Source: DAOLCO01 sp964612555
GTDB lineage: Bacteria; Bdellovibrionota_C; UBA2361; SZUA-149; DAOLCO01
NCBI GenBank assembly: GCA_964612555.1
Contig: CAZTBW010000016.1
Location: 1-19,499, forward strand
DNA: 19,499 nucleotides
Direction of reading: 5' to 3'
A program made the translations under genes and the position numbers. Below the pieces are notes generated by a model, which saw nothing but the letters and a program-made list of their open reading frames with translations, was not told the DNA's origin and ran no database searches. Shown here one piece after another: positions 13,229 through 19,499 of this stretch (position 1 is the first letter of the stretch; each line of letters opens with the position of its first letter).

Positions 13229-14464
13229 TTACGACTCTTTTGATGGATCATCCAGACATTCCCGATATGGATTTCTGTCTGTTCCTTCTCGTTTTACACT
13301 CACCTGCACCACTTCTGACATATAAGGGCTGTTACCTGGTGCTCCATAGCAGGCGATTTTTCCTCCAACCATGTCAACAAATCCTTGAGTTTTATATGGA
13401 CTGCACCCATTTTCCTTACAAGCAGGGTCTAATCTATCAGAATTATCCGGCATCCGGAGAGCTGAATTAAATGCATTAGCAAATTCTCCTTTCATGAGAA
13501 CCCCTGCGTTTCCTCCGCACTCAGCCCATGATGGTCGGTATGTCAGATCTGAATTATTACGTACACATGATGGAAGTTTTTCATCCTTGTCACTTTCCTC
13601 ACCTTCCGAATGATAGACTTCCCCAGTACCTGCAAACTCTGTCCGTGCACAACCATTTGGTACAGTAAAAGAATCATTAGTTCCAAATTTTACCGGTAAG
13701 CCACTTACCTTATCAATTATTTTTACTTCTATGTTTGTACCAAAATGACATCCTGGGTGTGGGCTTCGTGCCGTAATACATCTGCCATTTCCAGGACCAT
13801 AGTTCATTACCTCTTGACCATTAACATATACGTCCACATCACAAGGATTCAGAATAACACTGACCCCTCCTTTGTTATAAGGGCTTTCTGAATTTGGTTT
13901 CCATAAGAAATTTCCAACAAATCTTTGCGTGCTTCCACTTGCTCCACCATTTGCAACACAACTGCCAAAAAGGTTTTGTCCACAAAGGGCATCATCAGAA
14001 AGTCTGCCCAGTTTTTGCTTGACGAGGAATTCAGCAAGATTGATTCCTGAGTCAGTAATCACCTGATATGATTCCAGACTTCCGACTCCTCGTACAGGCA
14101 CTGTGCATCCACCGGATTCCGGCTTTACCAGATAAACAGTACTACCAACATATGACCAGAGGGCTATTTTTGTTCTATGAACAGAAGGAGAAGGAGAAAG
14201 TCCATAAATTGAAATAAATTCAGAAGTAAGAGAATCAGTTCGCCGTACTTTTAAGATTGTGGTTCCTACCACTTCTTCAAGCACTGCCTGTTCTCCGTCA
14301 TATAGCGGAAACGGATTGATCAAGCTTCCGGATTTAACTACACCACATCCCGTTGTAACTTCCTTTACCAGATTTCCTTCACCGTCAGAACCACCGCCTC
14401 CTCCACATGATGACAGAAAAAAAGAGAGGACAAGATTTGCGAAAATCAAATTTATATTTTTCAT
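13229..14464 (-). CDS. Putative lipoprotein, Cys-rich, with possible nuclease-like OB-fold remnant
   Basis: A 411-aa lipoprotein. The signal peptide ends in the lipobox LSSC (Cys20), followed by a flexible GGGGGSDGEG linker. Around residues 140-165 a GINLAEFLVKQKLGRL segment is reminiscent of the C-terminal strand-helix of staphylococcal-nuclease-like domains, but I cannot identify the catalytic Asp/Arg/Glu set, so activity is doubtful. The middle holds FLWKPNSES and YGPGNGRCITAR, and the second half has many Cys that may form disulfides. ATG 14464 is used because the lipobox signal begins there; an upstream reading would add 16 unlikely residues. Probably membrane-anchored on the periplasmic or outer side. 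Function unknown. Confidence 0.72.
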   Translation of the reverse strand: MKNINLIFANLVLSFFLSSCGGGGGSDGEGNLVKEVTTGCGVVKSGSLINPFPLYDGEQAVLEEVVGTTILKVRRTDSLTSEFISIYGLSPSPSVHRTKIALWSYVGSTVYLVKPESGGCTVPVRGVGSLESYQVITDSGINLAEFLVKQKLGRLSDDALCGQNLFGSCVANGGASGSTQRFVGNFLWKPNSESPYNKGGVSVILNPCDVDVYVNGQEVMNYGPGNGRCITARSPHPGCHFGTNIEVKIIDKVSGLPVKFGTNDSFTVPNGCARTEFAGTGEVYHSEGEESDKDEKLPSCVRNNSDLTYRPSWAECGGNAGVLMKGEFANAFNSALRMPDNSDRLDPACKENGCSPYKTQGFVDMVGGKIACYGAPGNSPYMSEVVQVSVKREGTDRNPYRECLDDPSKES

Positions 14465-14612
14465 AATTTCTCTACTATTTACCTTTATTCCAATAAGGTT
14501 TTTATGTAACATCTATCAATTGTCTGATTACGGGTGACCCTGAAAACACGATCAGGACACCTTGGGCTTTTTCTATTTTTAGTAGATTACGCCAGTAAAT
14601 CAGGGATTAATC

Positions 14613-14641
14613 TTGACCTATCGTCATATATTCAATACATT
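14613..14641 (+). promoter_or_regulatory. Putative promoter of the GRPRKF protein
   Basis: TTGACC (14613-14618), 17 bp, TACATT (14636-14641), with transcription predicted near 14648 and a leader of about 60 nt. The gap 14465-14706 otherwise shows only AT-rich DNA. Confidence 0.45.
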
Positions 14642-14706
14642 GGACGAGGACATAGTTTTAACGTAAAAACCTAATAATTGACCATTTTTTAACATCAAAA
14701 GGTCGC

Positions 14707-15204
14707 ATGCCACAAGCCAAAAAGAAAAATACGCATTTAAATGTAGGAGGAAGACCCAGAAAGTTTTCTACTCCAAGTCGTTCCGTAACTGTTACCTTAC
14801 CTGAAGCCACGCTGGAACTCTTGCACAGTATTGATACGGACAGAGCACTTGCAATTGCCAAAGCCACTGAGTGGATTTCACACGCAGGTTCACCAATAAA
14901 AAAATCAGTACATCTGGTAGAAGTCGAAAAAGGAAATGCAATTATTTTAGTTGGTCCAAGCAAATATCTTAAAACAATTCCATTTCTAAGATTACTGGAA
15001 ATCTCCCCTGCACGTTTCTTACTGGTCACCCCTACAGGTTTACCAATCGATACTCTGGAAGTAGCAATTATAGATATACTTAATGAAGTACCCGAAAACG
15101 AAAAACATGAAAAAGAATTACTTACCGAACTAAGTAAATGCCTCGCGACTCAAAGACGAAGTAAAACTATCTCGAAAGAGGAATTGCTTCTGGTTAGCAT
15201 ATAA
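14707..15204 (+). CDS. GRPRKF-type putative DNA-binding protein
   Basis: A 165-aa soluble protein. A basic N-terminus with GGRPRKFSTPSRSVTVTLPE (about residues 15-34) and a following ELLHSIDTDRALAIAKATE helix resemble the ribbon-helix-helix style start of a conserved hypothetical family seen in several proteobacteria. A central domain (about 60-125) has beta strands such as NAIILVGPSKYL and FLLVTPTG. A charged helical tail follows. The start has AAAAGG (14697-14702) with 4-nt spacing. It is likely a small regulator or sensor, but neither DNA target nor ligand is visible. It stands alone, with its own promoter. Confidence 0.7.
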   Translation: MPQAKKKNTHLNVGGRPRKFSTPSRSVTVTLPEATLELLHSIDTDRALAIAKATEWISHAGSPIKKSVHLVEVEKGNAIILVGPSKYLKTIPFLRLLEISPARFLLVTPTGLPIDTLEVAIIDILNEVPENEKHEKELLTELSKCLATQRRSKTISKEELLLVSI

Positions 15205-15267
15205 CAATGATGGGGACTGAAAAAATTACCAAACTTATACCAAAGACTCACTAAACTATGATTTCAA

Positions 15268-15296
15268 TTGCTTTTCTTACGTAAACAGAATAGATT
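15268..15296 (+). promoter_or_regulatory. Promoter of the riboswitch-gdx unit
   Basis: TTGCTT (15268-15273) and TAGATT (15291-15296) separated by 17 bp predict transcription at about 15303, five bases before the first paired base of the riboswitch. That close fit supports both calls. Confidence 0.55.
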
Positions 15297-15307
15297 GACA
15301 AAAGAAT

Positions 15308-15349
15308 CTGGACGAGACGCGCCGTACCCAGTTAAGACAAGACGACGCC
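15308..15349 (+). promoter_or_regulatory. Guanidine-III (ykkC-III) riboswitch
   Basis: The sequence closely matches the guanidine-III aptamer as I remember it from Thermobifida fusca: GGACGAG, then GCGCCGTACCC, then AAGACAAGACG. P1 pairs CTGG (15308-15311) with CCAG (15328-15331), a compensatory change from the all-GC reference stem. The pseudoknot pairs GCGCCGT (15319-15325) with ACGACGC (15342-15348), perfect except for one C-A mismatch (15322/15345). It binds guanidinium and should raise expression of the downstream exporter. The gdx ribosome binding site lies only about 22 nt beyond the pseudoknot, suggesting translational control. A known target gene directly downstream strongly supports the call. 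Confidence 0.88.
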
Positions 15350-15380
15350 TTTTATTGATGATAACAAAAAGAAGGCTGTC

Positions 15381-15707
15381 ATGACTGGGGCATGGATTAC
15401 TTTGTTTTTAGCTGGACTACTTGAAGTGTGTTGGGCTGTTGGATTGAAATATACCGAGGGATTCACCAAACTTTTTCCAAGCATTTTTACACTCGTTACT
15501 CTTGTCGGAAGCCTGTTTTTACTGGCAAAAGTGGCACAAGCACTTCCACTTGGCACTGCCTATGGAGTCTGGGTAGGAATTGGTGCTATCGGAACTGTTC
15601 TGTTTGGCATCTTTATTTTCAAAGAACCAGTTACCATGTCTAGAATCGGATTTTTATTACTATTGGTCATTTCGATTATAGGTCTTAAACTCACATCGGG
15701 ACACTGA
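15381..15707 (+). CDS. gdx: Gdx/SugE guanidinium exporter (SMR family)
   Basis: A 108-aa small multidrug resistance family protein with four transmembrane helices. Members of the Gdx (formerly SugE) branch are dual-topology dimers that export guanidinium in exchange for protons. The signature GLLEVCWAVGLKYTEGF (12-28) contains the essential membrane Glu15 and matches Gdx rather than EmrE-type drug exporters. The GTAYGVWVGIGAIGT motif in helix 3 and the IIGLKLTSG end agree, and length is normal. A GAAGG ribosome binding site (15371-15375) supports the start. It forms a single-gene unit with the guanidine-III riboswitch upstream, which confirms the substrate. Confidence 0.95.
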   Translation: MTGAWITLFLAGLLEVCWAVGLKYTEGFTKLFPSIFTLVTLVGSLFLLAKVAQALPLGTAYGVWVGIGAIGTVLFGIFIFKEPVTMSRIGFLLLLVISIIGLKLTSGH

Positions 15708-15831
15708 TGTTGACCTTTGACCATACAGTACCAACACTAACAACTTGAATCTTTATGGATATCACCCACATATAGAATCATCAAAAGCTCAAACATAGCT
15801 AAACGCTCCGTAAGAGTAAGGACTCGCACTT

Positions 15832-16260
15832 TTATGAGTGAGGTTTCCAGAATAAACCCAGAGCACCGATAAGGAGAAGTAGCACTTTTATCACCTCAAG
15901 CCCTATGTACCACGAATGATGAAAACTTGGGGAGACTTCTATTCCCTTTACTATTAATTCAAGACGCTCATCAAGAACGGGACGTAACCAGAACAATTGT
16001 AACACGACAAGAAGACATAACCCTGAAGTTATCATCATGGAATAATACCTACCCATATTTGAAACTGTCACAAAACACACCACCACCAACAATACAGCCA
16101 AAGCAGATTCAATTTTCGATAACAAGTGAAATGTAACTTTTCCAACTTCCAGAGCAGTAGGTAAGGTCAAAGACGGTGCCTGAAATTTAACAGGCGTCGC
16201 TAAAAAAGAAACCCCACAAACAAGTCCAAGCCAGAATAAACAAAGCGCAGGGAAGTACAT
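15832..16260 (-). CDS. Conserved four-helix membrane protein
   Basis: A 142-aa integral membrane protein with about four hydrophobic helices. The first helix and loop read LGLVCGVSFLATPVKFQAPS, then LEVGKVTFHLLSKIE. The 'SFLxxPxKFxAPxLTLPxxLxxGKxxF' pattern is one I recognise from conserved hypothetical membrane proteins in proteobacteria and actinobacteria; DUF4149-like is a possible label. The C-terminal helix LEVIKVLLLLIGALGLFW completes the bundle. No ribosome binding site is seen before ATG 16260. The gene lies opposite gdx and is not obviously linked to it. Function unknown. Confidence 0.72.
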   Translation of the reverse strand: MYFPALCLFWLGLVCGVSFLATPVKFQAPSLTLPTALEVGKVTFHLLSKIESALAVLLVVVCFVTVSNMGRYYSMMITSGLCLLVVLQLFWLRPVLDERLELIVKGIEVSPSFHHSWYIGLEVIKVLLLLIGALGLFWKPHS

Positions 16261-16397
16261 AAGAGTATCAGTCCATAATTTGATGAAACGTACTCTAACA
16301 TATACGCCAATAAAATAAAGGTTAGTATTTATTTTTCTCCAATATATTAATTCCTAGGTGCATGCTTATAGTTTGTGCATCTCTTTTGATGTCATCC

Positions 16398-16700
16398 TTA
16401 AGGAATGGCATTTGATTTGATTCTTGTGTCCTGAACATAGCAATCGTCCGGATTGCTTTTTGATGTCCATGTTTTGCAGTGTTCTTTGGGAATATCCCTG
16501 TCAGCGCATGTGTAAGGACATTGGCTGCGAGTAATACTTCCTTGTGGATCTATGTTTATATACTCATTTGGCTTTGGCTCATCGAAACCGGTATGTAGTA
16601 CTTTCTGATTTGTGTTACTGGAGCCTTCCGCAGTGCTGTCTTTAGCTACAACAGATGAGCAATATAAAAACAGGCTAATGTAAAGGATATATCGAATCAT
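16398..16700 (-). CDS. Small Cys-rich secreted protein
   Basis: A 100-aa protein with an N-terminal signal peptide (IRYILYISLFLYCSSVVA, cleavage probably near VVAKD). The mature peptide is hydrophilic and holds four Cys in its last 45 residues (SQCPYTCADR, EHCKTW, DDCYVQD), enough for two disulfides. A Ser/Asn-rich stretch of about 15 residues follows the signal. No family is recognised and no good ribosome binding site is seen, so expression is less certain. The signal peptide and Cys pattern argue for a real exported gene. Confidence 0.55.
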   Translation of the reverse strand: MIRYILYISLFLYCSSVVAKDSTAEGSSNTNQKVLHTGFDEPKPNEYINIDPQGSITRSQCPYTCADRDIPKEHCKTWTSKSNPDDCYVQDTRIKSNAIP

Positions 16701-16858
16701 AGTGACTAAAATCCATGAATGTTAAATTGAAAGTCTAATACTGATTTTCTAATATATTATATTTTTTAGATAGTGTAAATATCTACAGAAGTGTAACTAA
16801 ATAAAGAGGTGTTTTGCTCTTTATACTACATTTCTTTTAATACTTATTTTGATTTAGT

Positions 16859-17788
16859 ATGAGAAAATATTTCAACAGTGATTTTAGTTATGGGGTGATG
16901 CTGGTTGCACTGGCTTCTATGCTATGGGGTTTGACTTATCCTCTTTGGAAAATTATTGCTTTGAGTTTACCCCCACTTGTACTTGTGTTTACTACTTTTA
17001 TCCTTGCTTCCGTGATGACGTTTCTTATTGATAAACCGTCCATTGGTGTTTTGTATGCAAAGTATAGGGAAAACCGCCTGCCTTTAATTGCACTGGGGTT
17101 TTCGTCCGGTGTTCTGGGTACGGGTTTACTTGTATTCTCATTAACAAAAATTGACTCTGGTGTGGTGTCCGTCCTTGAGAAATTACAACCTGTTTTTACT
17201 CTTCTGACTGCAAGAATTTTTCTGGGTGATCATATCCCTTGGAAAAAAACACCATTGATTATTTTCTCGATACTTTGTTCGGGAATGATTTCTATAGGTA
17301 ATCCGTTTTTAATTAAGGTGGATGAACTTCAAACACTAGGAATACTGGCAGCAGTAGCAGCAGCATTCTTTTTTGGAAGTAATACGGTTTTATCCAAGTA
17401 TCTGATAGGGAGAGGAGTCAGTTCCAGACAGTTAATATTTTACAGAATGTTTTTAGGTGGATTAATGGCTTCGGTTGCTTTTATTGATGTATCGAATGTG
17501 AGAGCATTACTCACAATCAATTTTTCAACTTTGCTTCTGCTTGTTGTGAGCGCTTATTTGTCACTGGTTCTTGCTTTTGAATTATTTTTTTCGGGCTTGA
17601 AGCATATAGATTCTGCCACTGCCAGTTATCTGGAACTACTAACTCCCGTAGTCGCCATTCTTCTGGGTTATTTGTTCTTAGATGAAAGACTGGATATGTA
17701 CCAGACTTTATCTTTGCCGGTTTTTTTCTATAGTATAGTTAAATTGTCACAATCAAAAAGAAGTAAAGCAATAATAGAAAAAACTTAA
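16859..17788 (+). CDS. EamA-domain permease (DMT superfamily)
   Basis: A 309-aa inner-membrane transporter with about ten transmembrane helices in two EamA halves. The first half opens with MLVALASMLWGLTYPLWKII and contains the EamA-like SGVVSVLEKLQPVFTLLTA with FLGD just after. The second half repeats this with ATASYLELLTPVVAILLGYL and FLDERL. Relatives export or import metabolites such as amino acids; the substrate cannot be read from sequence. No strong ribosome binding site precedes ATG 16859, but the next in-frame Met would remove most of the first helix. A clear terminator follows. Confidence 0.88.
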   Translation: MRKYFNSDFSYGVMLVALASMLWGLTYPLWKIIALSLPPLVLVFTTFILASVMTFLIDKPSIGVLYAKYRENRLPLIALGFSSGVLGTGLLVFSLTKIDSGVVSVLEKLQPVFTLLTARIFLGDHIPWKKTPLIIFSILCSGMISIGNPFLIKVDELQTLGILAAVAAAFFFGSNTVLSKYLIGRGVSSRQLIFYRMFLGGLMASVAFIDVSNVRALLTINFSTLLLLVVSAYLSLVLAFELFFSGLKHIDSATASYLELLTPVVAILLGYLFLDERLDMYQTLSLPVFFYSIVKLSQSKRSKAIIEKT

Positions 17789-17806
17789 ACCCGCAATTCG
17801 CGCGAA

Positions 17807-17838
17807 AGGAGGTGCGTTTCCCCAAGAAAGCACCTTTT
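17807..17838 (+). terminator. Intrinsic terminator of the EamA permease gene
   Basis: AGGTGC-G-TTTC (17810-17820) pairs with GAAAGCACCT (17826-17835) around a CCCAA loop, a 10-bp stem with one bulged G, extended outward by two G-U pairs and one A-U. TTTT (17835-17838) ends the stem. It begins about 20 nt after the permease stop. The opposite strand has only a short T run, so termination of the convergent gene here is less certain. A TTCGCGCGAA palindrome lies just upstream. Confidence 0.62.
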
Positions 17839-17846
17839 GAATGGGA

Positions 17847-18272
17847 CTAATCAAGATCGTTATCTGATCTTTCAAAATCCCACTCAATTTCTCGTTTCGG
17901 TATTACGACTCCAGGAGAACGTCTCACTGGAAGGTCGTCGGTCATTGGTCTGCTCGCCGGGATGTATAATAAATAGTACAGTATCCCAAAAATAAATAAA
18001 AATCCCATCCAGCTGTACACCAAACCATAGATCAATTTTTTTGCAGTTTCTCCGTCAAGGCGTTCTCTCTCCTCAACTCCTGTTTCGCGTTTCAGTTCCT
18101 GAAATCCACGAAGACTGAAATCGGGAGAAGGAGCTTGAGAAGCTCCGGTAGTATCTACCAAAACCTCTTCTTCAACTCCTCGAGGTGAGAAAAAGAGCCA
18201 TACGACAAGCCCACAAAAAAACAATACAGAAACTCCTACAATCCAAATCCTTCTTCCTATGCCTTTCTTCAT
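17847..18272 (-). CDS. Two-TM membrane protein, unknown function
   Basis: A 141-aa protein with a basic N-terminus (KKGIGRR), a first membrane helix (IWIVGVSVLFFCGLVVWLFF) and a second at about 80-105 (VYSWMGFLFIFGILYYLLYI). A roughly 50-residue charged loop with GVEERERLDGETAK lies between them, and an acidic tail ends in SDNDLD. A strong GGAGGTT ribosome binding site precedes tandem ATG codons at 18275 and 18272; the latter has the better spacing. The much longer open frame to 18350 would add 26 hydrophobic residues upstream of that site and is rejected. No family is recognised. Confidence 0.7.
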   Translation of the reverse strand: MKKGIGRRIWIVGVSVLFFCGLVVWLFFSPRGVEEEVLVDTTGASQAPSPDFSLRGFQELKRETGVEERERLDGETAKKLIYGLVYSWMGFLFIFGILYYLLYIPASRPMTDDLPVRRSPGVVIPKREIEWDFERSDNDLD

Positions 18273-18634
18273 CATAACCTCCAATTGAAAAAAGAAAAAA
18301 ATAAATCCGTTTTTGGAAGTTACATAGAAAAGAAAAGTTAAAAACCTCAAAGGGGAAACACACCATATGTAAATTTAAAAGAACAATGCGCTATAGCACC
18401 TATTCTATCTTGTAAGAAAGAGTTAGTCTAAAAAATTATTTCGATCAAGATGGAATTAGTACTACATAAACTAATTTTCACTATTAATGGGGTCATATTA
18501 TCCCTTGAAGCACCTGCAAGGGTAAAGGAAGAGTGTATGGTGGAGAGTCTTTGACTTAAGTCAGGACAGCATTGTATTGTTCTGTGCTGTATTAACGAAC
18601 ATATACGAACTGAAAAGATAGGTAGTGATATTAC
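18273..18634. other. Divergent intergenic region with hairpin, palindrome and putative promoter
   Basis: This 362-bp gap has no convincing gene. It contains a hairpin CCCTTG (18502-18507) / CAAGGG (18517-18522) with a 9-nt loop. A plus-strand promoter candidate has TTGACT (18551-18556) and TATTGT (18575-18580), 18 bp apart. A perfect 12-bp palindrome TGACTTAAGTCA (18552-18563) overlaps the -35 and could be a regulator site for the NlpC/P60 gene. Confidence 0.4.
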
Positions 18635-19435
18635 ATGAAAGAATTTCGGTATGCTATCTGCAATCTTAGTTGCATCCCTGTACTGTTGCAGCCCAAAGTC
18701 AATGCCGAAGTTGTTTCTGAATTGTTATTTGGTGAGTCGTATGAGGTAGTAGAGGTGCTTGGAGGATACTCCAGGATTCGTATTGCCCATGACGAGTATG
18801 AAGGCTGGATAGACTCACGTCATACCTGTGCGGTTTCTGAAGAAGAGTATGAAAATAATATTTCTTCTGAGGTCTGCGCAGCGGTAGATTTAATTTCTCA
18901 TGTAACATCTTCCAGTGGTTCAAAACTTGTAATTCCCAGAGGTGCGTTTCTGCCTTACTATAAGGATGGCTGTTTTCAGTGTGGGGATAATACGTATTCA
19001 TTTTCCGGAGAGGTATGCAGTTTGAATAATCCCCTTTGTTTTGAAAGACTTGAAGAAGTTGCTTCGAGTGCTCTAGGGTGTCCATATAGATGGGGAGGAA
19101 GAAGTCCTTTGGGGATGGATTGTTCAGGATTTGTGCAAGTTGTGTTTCGTTTGTTTGGTATTTCTTTGTTAAGGGACACTTACCAACAAATTACTCAAGG
19201 AGAGAATGTTGATTCTCTTGTTGATGGTAAACCAGGGGATCTGTTTTTCGGATTTTCTGTTATAGGTAATTTGCGTCATGTTGGTATTATTTTACATGGA
19301 AACAAGATAGTTCATTGCAGTGGTAAGGTTCGGATTGATGAACTCGTGGAAGACGGGATCTACGATCCGAATAATAAAAATGTTACTCATGTATATGAGG
19401 CAGTACGGCGCTTTAGTTTTTCACAACCCTGCTAG
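18635..19435 (+). CDS. SH3-NlpC/P60 murein-peptide endopeptidase, cytosolic
   Basis: A 266-aa enzyme resembling gamma-D-glutamyl-diamino acid endopeptidases of the YkfC/dipeptidyl-peptidase VI group, which trim peptidoglycan stem peptides. The N-terminal half holds bacterial SH3-like modules (CIPVLLQPKVNAEVVSELL, EGWIDSRH). The C-terminal NlpC/P60 domain has CPYRWGGRSPLGMDCSGFVQ with catalytic Cys, LRHVGI with catalytic His, and IVHCSG with the third polar residue as His. All three are present, and length is normal. There is no signal peptide, so it probably works in the cytoplasm in murein-peptide recycling. No muropeptide permease or epimerase gene is adjacent within the window. Confidence 0.9.
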   Translation: MKEFRYAICNLSCIPVLLQPKVNAEVVSELLFGESYEVVEVLGGYSRIRIAHDEYEGWIDSRHTCAVSEEEYENNISSEVCAAVDLISHVTSSSGSKLVIPRGAFLPYYKDGCFQCGDNTYSFSGEVCSLNNPLCFERLEEVASSALGCPYRWGGRSPLGMDCSGFVQVVFRLFGISLLRDTYQQITQGENVDSLVDGKPGDLFFGFSVIGNLRHVGIILHGNKIVHCSGKVRIDELVEDGIYDPNNKNVTHVYEAVRRFSFSQPC

Positions 19436-19499
19436 TGTTATTTTAAGGGGCTGAAGTAGCTAAGAGTTGTGTTTATTAAAAAAGTACCAGTGTTTTAGC

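Noticed and set aside
13102..13470. 122-codon plus-strand open frame
   Set aside because: Overlaps the lipoprotein gene antisense, has no family resemblance and no ribosome binding site.
15308..15349. Guanidine-II (mini-ykkC) riboswitch
   Set aside because: ACGA occurs twice, but the flanking bases do not form two short hairpins with ACGR loops; the guanidine-III pattern fits far better.

Overview
The window looks like an accessory stretch of a Gram-negative bacterial chromosome with roughly 40% GC (estimated by eye). Sec signal peptides, a lipobox lipoprotein and large secreted proteins argue for a Gram-negative cell. The lineage cannot be fixed. The C-terminal half of the 982-aa protein resembles proteins I associate with Legionella-like gammaproteobacteria, whereas the cytosolic SH3-NlpC/P60 enzyme resembles proteins common in Bacteroidota. 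No tRNA, rRNA, CRISPR array or recognisable transposase is visible.

Layout. (1) 1-1535: a decayed minus-strand fragment, then the mobile mystery protein A/B pair (a HTH protein and a Fic-fold protein) behind a sigma70-like promoter embedded in near-identical AT-rich repeats. (2) 1762-9000: a 982-aa mosaic secreted protein, a small secreted protein, a doubly deleted SDR-type pseudogene, and a convergent 938-aa FG-GAP/VCBS secreted protein. (3) 9223-12184: a BCS1-like AAA+ ATPase, a toxin-antitoxin pair of the HI1419/HI1420 type, and a subtilase C-terminal fragment. This is best read as a two-gene AAA ATPase/subtilase system (IetAS-like) broken by arrival of the toxin-antitoxin cassette. A 108-bp inverted repeat copied from the 3' end of the ATPase gene flanks the cassette. 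(4) 12249-14464: two minus-strand exported proteins, one sharing a beta-sandwich module with the two giants. (5) 14707-18272: a GRPRKF-type putative DNA-binding protein, a guanidine-III riboswitch directly upstream of a Gdx/SugE exporter, a small membrane protein, a small Cys-rich secreted protein, an EamA/DMT permease with a clear terminator, and a two-TM protein. (6) 18635-19435: an NlpC/P60 murein-peptide hydrolase.

How the parts work together. Gdx and its riboswitch form a self-contained guanidinium sensing and export unit. The Mmp pair and the toxin-antitoxin pair look autoregulated, since direct repeats and a palindrome respectively overlap their promoters. The three proteins sharing a module form a dispersed family of exported proteins. 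The most unusual structure is the toxin-antitoxin cassette bounded by inverted copies of the ATPase gene end and abutting a beheaded subtilase.
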